Assembly: GCF_003323735.1 (NCBI RefSeq)
Contig: NZ_QOIM01000030.1
Coordinates: 186,001-250,000 of the forward strand
Direction: 5' to 3'
Source: Streptomyces reniochalinae
GTDB taxonomy: Bacteria; Actinomycetota; Actinomycetes; Streptomycetales; Streptomycetaceae
Length of the DNA: 64,000 nucleotides
Every line of letters starts with the position of its first letter. Position 1 is the stretch's first letter. Shown in pieces: positions 58,787-64,000 of this stretch. The notes below the pieces were generated by a model that worked only from the letters and a program-made list of their open reading frames with translations, had not been told where the DNA came from and searched no databases. A program made the position numbers and the translations under genes.

Positions 58787-59608
58787 TCAGAGCCGTTGGA
58801 GCACCTGGGCCAGCAGCGTGCCCATACGGGAGGCCGAGTCGCGGCCCGCCTGCAAGACCTCCTCGTGGTTGAGGGGCTCGCCGGTCATGCCCGCCGCGAG
58901 GTTGGTGACGAGGGAGACACCGAGCACCTCGGCGCCCGCCTCCCGCGCCGCGATGGCCTCCAGGACGGTGGACATGCCCACCAGGTCACCGCCGATGGTG
59001 CGGACGAAACCGATCTCCGCCGGCGTCTCGTAGTGCGGCCCGGGGAACTGGACGTAGACGCCCTCTTCCAGCGTCGGGTCGATCTCCTGGCACAGCGCGC
59101 GCAGCCGCGGCGAGTACAGGTCGGTGAGGTCGACGAAGTTGGCGCCGACTATGGGGGAGGAGGCGGTCAGGTTGATGTGGTCACTGATGAGCACCGGCTG
59201 TCCGGGGCGCATCCCCTCGCGCAGGCCGCCGCACCCGTTGGTCAGGACGATGGTCTTGCAGCCCGCCGCCACGGCCGTGCGCACCCCGTGCGCGACGGCC
59301 GCGACACCGCGGCCCTCGTACGCGTGCGTACGGCCGAGGAAGACGAGCGCGCGCTTGCCGCCCACCGTGTGGGAGCGGATCTTGCCCGCGTGCCCCGCGG
59401 CGGTCGGCGGCGGGAAGCCGGGCAGCTCAGTGACGGCCAGTTCGTGGTCGGGGACCCCGAGCGCGTCGGCCGCGGGCACCCAGCCCGAGCCCATGACGAG
59501 GGCCACGTCGTGGCTCTCCTCGCCGGTCAGGGCCCGCAGCTTGGCAGCGGCCTCGCCGGCGGTGCGGTAGGGGTCGTCGGGGATGTGCGTAGTGGCTGAA
59601 GCGTTCAC
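58787..59608 (-). CDS. Purine nucleoside phosphorylase
   Basis: A 273-aa class I (trimeric) PNP cleaving (deoxy)inosine and guanosine with phosphate. Motifs: [93 protein letters not shown] and [35 protein letters not shown] 59608. A perfect CTACGCGCGTAG palindrome lies 24 nt upstream, as before add and deoC. It acts after adenosine deaminase; the downstream mutase is on the same transcript direction. Confidence 0.95.
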   Translation of the reverse strand: MNASATTHIPDDPYRTAGEAAAKLRALTGEESHDVALVMGSGWVPAADALGVPDHELAVTELPGFPPPTAAGHAGKIRSHTVGGKRALVFLGRTHAYEGRGVAAVAHGVRTAVAAGCKTIVLTNGCGGLREGMRPGQPVLISDHINLTASSPIVGANFVDLTDLYSPRLRALCQEIDPTLEEGVYVQFPGPHYETPAEIGFVRTIGGDLVGMSTVLEAIAAREAGAEVLGVSLVTNLAAGMTGEPLNHEEVLQAGRDSASRMGTLLAQVLQRL

Positions 59609-59632
59609 GCGACGAGGGTAGCCCCTTCTCGC

Positions 59633-59644
59633 CTACGCGCGTAG
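59633..59644. promoter_or_regulatory. Nucleoside-regulon operator candidate 4 (pnp)
   Basis: Perfect CTACGCGCGTAG, 24 nt upstream of the PNP ATG. With candidates 1-3 it gives three exact copies and one near copy, all at nucleoside genes. Confidence 0.8.
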
Positions 59645-59749
59645 ACGTGGGACGCAACTCCGGACGAACACACGGACGAGCCCGCGCCGAGCCGCCTCCG
59701 CTGTGTACGTTCCGTGCCCCGAGCGCCCAGCCCCCCACGCGCCCCGCCC

Positions 59750-60187
59750 CTAGCAGGGGCGTTTACGCAGCTCCATCACATAGTCGTGCGGCGCGCCCGC
59801 GGACTCCGCCGCGTCCGCGATGTCGCCCAGATAGCGGGCCGAGGGCAGACCCCCCTCGTACCCGTTGAGCACGTAGCACCACGCGGGCTCCTCGCCGTCC
59901 AGCGTGTGCACCCGCACCCGCATCCGCCGGTATATGTCGAGCCCGACGCCCTCCCAGCGGTCCATCGAGTCCTCGTCCATCGGAGCGATGTCGTACAGCG
60001 CGACGAACAACTGCGACCGCGGCGCCTCCACGAGGGTGGCCAGCGCCCCCTCCCACCCCATGTGCTCCCCGCCGAAGGTCAGCCGCCAGTCGGTCATCCA
60101 TCCGGTGCTGCGGAGGGGGGAGTGGGGGGCGCGGCGGGACATCAGGCGGGCGTCGAGGTTGCCGGCGTAGGCGGCGTAGAGCGACAT
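59750..60187 (-). CDS. Gamma-glutamylcyclotransferase-like protein
   Basis: A 145-aa protein. MSLYAAYAGNLDARLMSRRAP has the Y-x-x-Y-G/A-x-N/S-L substrate loop of the family, then GWMTDWRLTFGG, ATLVEAPRSQLFVALYDIAPMDEDSMDRWEGVG, with the acidic residue in D-E-D-S-M-D-x-W-E. VLNGYEGGLPSARYLGDIADAAES follows. These enzymes release 5-oxoproline from gamma-glutamyl amines; in a mycothiol producer without glutathione the substrate is unclear. It is monocistronic, with a hairpin upstream. Confidence 0.85.
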   Translation of the reverse strand: MSLYAAYAGNLDARLMSRRAPHSPLRSTGWMTDWRLTFGGEHMGWEGALATLVEAPRSQLFVALYDIAPMDEDSMDRWEGVGLDIYRRMRVRVHTLDGEEPAWCYVLNGYEGGLPSARYLGDIADAAESAGAPHDYVMELRKRPC

Positions 60188-60215
60188 CCCACGAGGGTAA
60201 CGGGCCCCTCCGCCG

Positions 60216-60242
60216 AGGGCCCGTCCCTTCGGGGCGGGCCCT
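60216..60242 (-). terminator. Hairpin upstream of the cyclotransferase gene
   Basis: A 12-bp stem AGGGCCCGTCCC (60216-60227) with GGGGCGGGCCCT (60231-60242), one G-U pair and a TTC loop. It can stop leftward transcription from the 60412-60840 gene before the cyclotransferase. Confidence 0.75.
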
Positions 60243-60341
60243 GTGCTCTTGGATCCTCTTCAGGATCGCGGCGGAGCGCGGCGCGATGCTCGGCGTGCCG
60301 CCGGGGGGCCGGCGGCTCGGGCCGCCGCCCCCGGGGCCGCG

Positions 60342-60380
60342 GTGGGCCGAGTGTGGGAACGCGACCCCACCTCGGCCCAC
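60342..60380 (-). terminator. Terminator-like hairpin after the disordered-protein gene
   Basis: GTGGGCCGAG (60342-60351) and GTGGG (60353-60357) pair with CCCAC (60366-60370) and CTCGGCCCAC (60371-60380). It begins 32 nt beyond the stop codon of the leftward gene. Confidence 0.8.
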
Positions 60381-60411
60381 TGCCGCCAGTCGCTTACTGG
60401 CTTACGCCGCC

Positions 60412-60840
60412 TCAGCGGCCGCTACTGCGCCTGCGTGGCTGCTGCTGCGAAGAGGTATGCGTGTGCGAGGTATGTGTCTGCGCGGCGGCGGACCGGTGTG
60501 ACGAGGCCGAGTTGCCAGGGCCGCCACTACCGGAGAGCGAGTTGTTGGCGGCCGTGGCGAACGAGTTCCTCTGGAGGTTCCCCGGCGCGCTGGCCTGCCT
60601 GCTGGGCAGGGGGTCTCCCGGCCGTCGGTCGAACCGGCTGGCCGCGTAGCTGGGCACTGCCGCCCCTGCCTGCCCATAGGCAGGCGGATTTTCGAGTGAG
60701 TCAAGCGACTCCTGCTGGGGGTTCACGTCCCCGGTCTGGCTGAACCCGCTGTAGTCGTGGCTCGGGCCGTTGCCGGAGTCGCCGGCGAGCCGGAAGCGGT
60801 CGTCGTTGCCCGACGGGCCGCCGCCCTTTTGGTCTGACAT
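60412..60840 (-). CDS. Hydrophilic, intrinsically disordered protein of unknown function
   Basis: A 142-aa protein without hydrophobic segments or a recognisable domain. MSDQKGGGPSGNDDRF, then HDYSGFSQTGDVNPQQESLD, a middle with AYGQAGAAVPSYAASRFDRR, and a Ser/His/Gln-rich end (QTHTSHTHTSSQQQ) with basic RRRSSGR. ATG 60840 is chosen because upstream the frame runs into the noncoding inverted-repeat region. A terminator follows. Small disordered proteins of this style occur in Streptomyces, but I cannot name the family. Confidence 0.6.
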   Translation of the reverse strand: MSDQKGGGPSGNDDRFRLAGDSGNGPSHDYSGFSQTGDVNPQQESLDSLENPPAYGQAGAAVPSYAASRFDRRPGDPLPSRQASAPGNLQRNSFATAANNSLSGSGGPGNSASSHRSAAAQTHTSHTHTSSQQQPRRRSSGR

Positions 60841-61489
60841 TGCCGTCTCCTCGTTTTGTGCCGCGCGGGTCCTTGTGCGCGGGTCGGTCTTTTCACCACG
60901 GATCGGTGATCGCGGCGGTTCAGTGGGGCCCGCCCCAGCCATGGGCAGCACCCTTGGTCCCTGTCCTCCTGCGGGGCGGGCCCCCGATCGCCCCCCTTTC
61001 CAGTGGGGCCACCCACCCCCGAGGGTGCCGATCTCTCTCTGGGGGGCTCCTCCCCCCAGACCCCCGGCCCCTCGCCGGGGAGGCTTTGGGGCGGCGCTGC
61101 CCCCCAAAGGCCCCCCGCTACGGGGGCTCCGCCCCCCTAGAAACCCCCGCCAAGGGGCTCCGCCCCCTGGACCCCCACACCAGAGAGAACCGCAGTACGC
61201 ATGCGCTGGGCCATCTCTCACACAAGAGGGAGCCGGCTCTCCCCCAGGGGGCTCCTAGGGGGGGCGGAGCCCCCCGTAGCGGGGGGCAGTTGGGGGGCAG
61301 CGCCGCCCCAACGCCCGGCCGGCGAGGCCAAGGGGGTCTGGGGGCGGAGCCCCCACCACGGCCGAGGGCACCTCAGAGAAAGAAGGGGAAGACCATGGGG
61401 GCCAGGGGCGCAGCCCCGAGGCGAGGGGGCACATGGGGGCTGGAGCCCCCAGCGACGCGGGCTCGGGGTGGGTGCGGGACAATGGGGGG
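60841..61489. other. 649-nt noncoding region with a large inverted repeat
   Basis: No gene is supported. It holds a ~100-bp imperfect inverted repeat (arms 61041-61141 and 61253-61355) plus smaller GGGGCTCCGCCCCC-type dyads near 61153, 61390-61420 and 61437-61450. The promoters of the divergent genes on both sides must lie here. Confidence 0.8.
61041..61355. repeat. Large imperfect inverted repeat
   Basis: The left arm reads ...GGGGCGGCGCTGCCCCCCAA..CCCCCCGCTACGGGGG..CTCCGCCCCCCTAG (ending 61140). The right arm from 61256 is the reverse complement of the same blocks in reverse order (CTAGGGGGG..., CCCCCCGTAGCGGGGGG, TTGGGGGGCAGCGCCGCCCC). The arms are ~100 nt with ~110 nt between. Such GGGGCTCCGCCCC-rich blocks recur between Streptomyces genes in my recollection. 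Confidence 0.85.
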
Positions 61490-62932
61490 GTGACTCGGAT
61501 CGTGATCATTGGCGGCGGCCCCGGCGGATACGAAGCGGCCCTGGTAGCCGCCCAACTCGGCGCGGAGGTGACCGTCGTCGACTGCGACGGCCTCGGCGGC
61601 GCCTCGGTCCTCACCGACTGCGTGCCGTCGAAGACGCTGATCGCCACGGCCGAGGTGATGACGAATTTCGACTCCTCCTACGAGGAGCTCGGTATCCGGG
61701 TGGAGGACAAGACCCACGACCCGGACGACCCGGCGAGGGTCGTGGGCGTCGATCTGGGCAAGGTGAACCGCCGTGTGAAGCGGCTGGCCCTCGCCCAGTC
61801 GCACGACATCACCGCTTCGGTCACCCGTGCGGGGGGCCGCGTCATGCGGGGCCGGGGCAGGCTGGAGCCGGGGCAGGCGGTGGACGGTTCCCGTACGGTC
61901 ACGGTCACGGTGGCGGACGGCAGCCAGGAGGAGCTGACGGCTGACGCGGTGCTGGTCGCCACGGGTGGTCACCCTCGTGAGATCCCGGATGCCCGTCCGG
62001 ACGGCGAGCGCATTCTGAACTGGACGCAGCTCTACGACCTGGAGGAGCAGCCGGAGGAGCTGATCGTGATCGGCTCGGGTGTCACCGGTGCCGAGTTCGC
62101 GGGTGCCTACCAGGCGCTGGGCTCCCAGGTCACGCTCGTCTCCTCCCGTGACCGGGTGCTGCCGGGCGAGGACCCGGACGCCGCCGCGGTTTTGGAGGAC
62201 GTCTTCCGCCGCCGGGGCATGAACGTGATGAGCCGTTCCCGTGCGGCGTCCGCGAAGCGGACGGACGACGACCGGGTGGAGGTCACGCTGCAGGACGGCC
62301 GCACGATCTCGGGGACGCACTGTCTGGTGGCGGTGGGCGCGATCCCGAACACCGCGGACATGGGTCTGGAGGAGGCGGGGGTGCGGCTCAGGGAGTCGGG
62401 CCACATCTGGACGGACAAGGTGTCGCGCACCTCGGCCCCGGGCGTCTACGCCGCGGGCGACTGCACCGGCGTCCTGGCGCTGGCCTCGGTGGCGGCGATG
62501 CAGGGCCGGATCGCGATGTACCACTTCCTCGGTGACACGGTGAACCCGCTGGATCTCAAGACGGTCGCCGCGAACATCTTCACTGATCCGGAGATCGCGA
62601 CGGTCGGCTACTCGCAGGCGGACGTGGACAAGGGCGCCATCGAGGCGCGTGTCGTCAAGCTGCCGCTGCTGCGCAATCCGCGCGCCAAGATGCAGGGCAT
62701 CAGGGACGGCTTCGTGAAGCTGTTCTGCCGTCCGGGGACGGGGATCATCGTCGGCGGTGTGGTCGTGGCGCCCCGGGCGAGTGAGCTGATTCATCCGATC
62801 GCGATCGCGGTTGACAACAATCTGACCGTGGAACAGATCGCGAACACGTTCACGGTGTACCCGTCGCTGACCGGGTCGATCGCCGAGGTGGCGCGGCAGT
62901 TGCACACGCGCAAGCTGGCCGAACTGCACTGA
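61490..62932 (+). CDS. lpdA: LpdA-type flavoprotein (quinone reductase-like, incomplete redox disulfide)
   Basis: A 480-aa FAD/NAD(P) flavoprotein of the lipoamide-dehydrogenase fold: RIVIIGGGPGGYEAALVAAQLGA, IVIGSGVTGAEFAGAYQALG, VYAAGDCTGVLALASVAAMQG, and the dimerisation domain ending in HPIAIAVDNNLTVEQIANTF, where the catalytic-pair His and Glu positions look altered. The redox site reads GLGGASVLTDCVPSKTLIA: the first Cys of C-x4-C is Ser, only the second remains. The M. tuberculosis LpdA (Rv3303c) has the same kind of change and works as an NAD(P)H:quinone reductase, so true lipoamide dehydrogenase activity is unlikely. GTG 61490 follows a G-run. Confidence 0.9.
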   Translation: MTRIVIIGGGPGGYEAALVAAQLGAEVTVVDCDGLGGASVLTDCVPSKTLIATAEVMTNFDSSYEELGIRVEDKTHDPDDPARVVGVDLGKVNRRVKRLALAQSHDITASVTRAGGRVMRGRGRLEPGQAVDGSRTVTVTVADGSQEELTADAVLVATGGHPREIPDARPDGERILNWTQLYDLEEQPEELIVIGSGVTGAEFAGAYQALGSQVTLVSSRDRVLPGEDPDAAAVLEDVFRRRGMNVMSRSRAASAKRTDDDRVEVTLQDGRTISGTHCLVAVGAIPNTADMGLEEAGVRLRESGHIWTDKVSRTSAPGVYAAGDCTGVLALASVAAMQGRIAMYHFLGDTVNPLDLKTVAANIFTDPEIATVGYSQADVDKGAIEARVVKLPLLRNPRAKMQGIRDGFVKLFCRPGTGIIVGGVVVAPRASELIHPIAIAVDNNLTVEQIANTFTVYPSLTGSIAEVARQLHTRKLAELH

Positions 62933-63052
62933 GGGGCCGGGGGGCTGTCCGAAAGGGCCTCTATACCACGTTGGGTGCCCTCCTACGAACAACTTCTGTT
63001 AATCGGCGCATACCGCTGAAAGTAGACGGTCGTTGGCGTTACTGTCAGTTTC

Positions 63053-63979
63053 GTGTTCGCTGCGGAACGTCGTCAATTGATCCTTGAAATGGTGCGCGCC
63101 AACGGGGCGGTCTCGCTCCGGGAGCTCGCCCGCGTCGTCCAGACCTCCGAAGTGACCGTGCGCAGGGACGTACGGGCGCTGGAGGCAGAAGGACTGCTCG
63201 ACCGCCGGCACGGCGGTGCCGTGCTACCGGGCGGTTTCACCCGTGAGTCCGGCTTCCCCCAGAAATCCCATCTGGCCACCGCCGAGAAGACGGCCATCGC
63301 CGACCTCGCCGCCGGCCTGGTCTCGGAGGGCGAGGCCGTCGTCGTCGGGGCCGGTACGACGACACAGGAGCTCGCGCGGCGGCTCGCGCGGGTGCCCGGG
63401 CTGACCGTGGTCACCAACTCGCTGCTGGTGGCGCAGGCGCTGGCCCATGCCAACCGGGTGGAGGTGGTGATGACCGGCGGCACCCTGCGCGGGAGCAACT
63501 ACGCGCTCGTCGGCAGCGGCGCCGAACAGTCCCTGCACGGGCTGCGCGTCTCCCGGGCCTTCCTGTCGGGGAGCGGGCTGACCGCCGAGCGGGGTCTGTC
63601 CACGTCCAACATGCTCTCCGCGAGCGTGGACCGGGCGCTGGTGCAGGCGGCCGGGGAGGTCGTCGTGCTGGCCGACCACACCAAGCTGGGGACCGACACC
63701 ATGTTCCAGACGGTGCCCACCGATGTGATCACCCGACTGGTGACGGACGAGCCTCCGCCGCACGACGACCGTGCCGAGACGGAGTTGCAGGCGCTCGCCG
63801 ACCGCGGGGTACAGGTCGCCGTCGCGGGCTCCGCCTCCGCCGGGCGCGGCCGCCAGGACGTGCCGATGCCCACCCCGCGGCGGGCCGCCGCGCAGGGCGG
63901 GAGCCAGCCGCCCACCCATCTGCGGCCCACGACAGCACCGGGGCCCCGGGTGGCCGATCTGGCACCGCGCCGCCGCTAG
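63053..63979 (+). CDS. DeoR/GlpR-family transcriptional regulator
   Basis: A 308-aa regulator. The N-terminal DeoR HTH reads AERRQLILEMVRANGAVSLRELARVVQTSEVTVRRDVRALEAEGLLDRRHGGAVLPGG. The sugar-phosphate-binding DeoRC domain has EKTAIADLAAGLVSEGEAVVVGAGTTTQELARRL, LTVVTNSLLVAQALA, MTGGTLRGSNYALVG, and VVVLADHTKLGTDTMF. The C-terminal ~70 residues are disordered. Start GTG 63053. It lies 3.4 kb beyond the pnp operator and could bind deoxyribose- or ribose-phosphates, making it a candidate nucleoside-regulon controller, but no CTACGCGCGTAG precedes it. Confidence 0.9.
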   Translation: MFAAERRQLILEMVRANGAVSLRELARVVQTSEVTVRRDVRALEAEGLLDRRHGGAVLPGGFTRESGFPQKSHLATAEKTAIADLAAGLVSEGEAVVVGAGTTTQELARRLARVPGLTVVTNSLLVAQALAHANRVEVVMTGGTLRGSNYALVGSGAEQSLHGLRVSRAFLSGSGLTAERGLSTSNMLSASVDRALVQAAGEVVVLADHTKLGTDTMFQTVPTDVITRLVTDEPPPHDDRAETELQALADRGVQVAVAGSASAGRGRQDVPMPTPRRAAAQGGSQPPTHLRPTTAPGPRVADLAPRRR

Positions 63980-64000
63980 CCCGAGGCGGGTCGCCGCCGG

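Noticed and set aside
63053..63979. Assigning the DeoR protein as the regulator of the CTACGCGCGTAG sites
   Set aside because: It is possible from family and location, but nothing in the sequence connects the protein to the sites and its own promoter lacks one.
1..64000. tRNA, rRNA or riboswitch genes
   Set aside because: I looked for cloverleaf-like T-loop signatures and conserved rRNA blocks by eye and saw none; short RNAs cannot be excluded without a covariance search.

Overview
The window reads as a chromosomal segment of a Streptomyces or very close relative. Codon usage is very GC-rich, GTG and TTG starts are common, and many gene junctions overlap as ATGA or GTGA. It encodes a mycothiol-type formaldehyde dehydrogenase, an AfsQ1/AfsQ2/SigQ signalling locus and DUF5753 and SseB-like proteins. 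From memory, the backbone order (nonulosonic-acid genes, Bmp-type ABC transporter, cdd, deoA, add, afsQ2/afsQ1/sigQ, deoC with aldehyde dehydrogenases, phosphohexomutase, purine nucleoside phosphorylase, lpdA, deoR) matches roughly SCO4878-SCO4920 of S. coelicolor. This was not checked by alignment.

Layout. 1-2.6 kb: the end of an amidase and a divergent FAD monooxygenase/TetR pair with two perfect operators. 2.6-10.6 kb: a surface-glycopolymer cluster. It holds a polysialyltransferase-like protein and a GT2 enzyme facing left, then a DUF6716 protein, a CMP-nonulosonate synthetase fused to a HAD phosphatase, a NeuB-type synthase and a GT52-like transferase facing right. No UDP-GlcNAc 2-epimerase is present, which fits Kdn/teichulosonic acid better than Neu5Ac. 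10.6-14 kb: a CPBP protease with its divergent winged-helix regulator, and an M20 amidohydrolase. 14.2-21.4 kb: nucleoside uptake and pyrimidine salvage (Bmp lipoprotein, ATPase, two permeases, cytidine deaminase, thymidine phosphorylase). 21.4-28.1 kb: a decayed XRE/DUF5753 gene and a leftward polymorphic-toxin operon (SseB-like protein, small helical partner, 1451-aa RHS toxin, putative immunity gene). 28.2-35.8 kb: a one-module C-A-T-TE NRPS, an MFS exporter, a LysR regulator and a His-rich methyltransferase. 35.8-40.2 kb: hydrolase, adenosine deaminase, small secreted, PspC and VanZ proteins. 40.5-44.8 kb: the afsQ locus. 45-49.7 kb: a P-loop kinase, the formaldehyde detoxification pair, and an aminotransferase with a divergent HxlR regulator. 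49.8-59.7 kb: deoC, a full ALDH and a half-length ALDH, a PH-like membrane protein, a remnant region, an OleD-like reductase, arylamine N-acetyltransferase, phosphohexomutase and PNP. 59.7-64 kb: gamma-glutamylcyclotransferase, a disordered protein, a large inverted repeat, LpdA-type flavoprotein and a DeoR regulator.

How the genes work together. The strongest cross-window signal is a 12-bp palindrome, CTACGCGCGTAG. It lies just upstream of the starts of add, deoC and pnp, and with two mismatches upstream of the nucleoside ABC transporter. This implies one regulator ties together nucleoside import, deamination, phosphorolysis and deoxyribose-phosphate breakdown. A second theme is expansion of 15-, 18-, 20- and 36-nt tandem repeats at gene ends and junctions. 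The most striking case has inserted a 49-codon ORF, overlapping on both sides, between afsQ1 and afsQ2.
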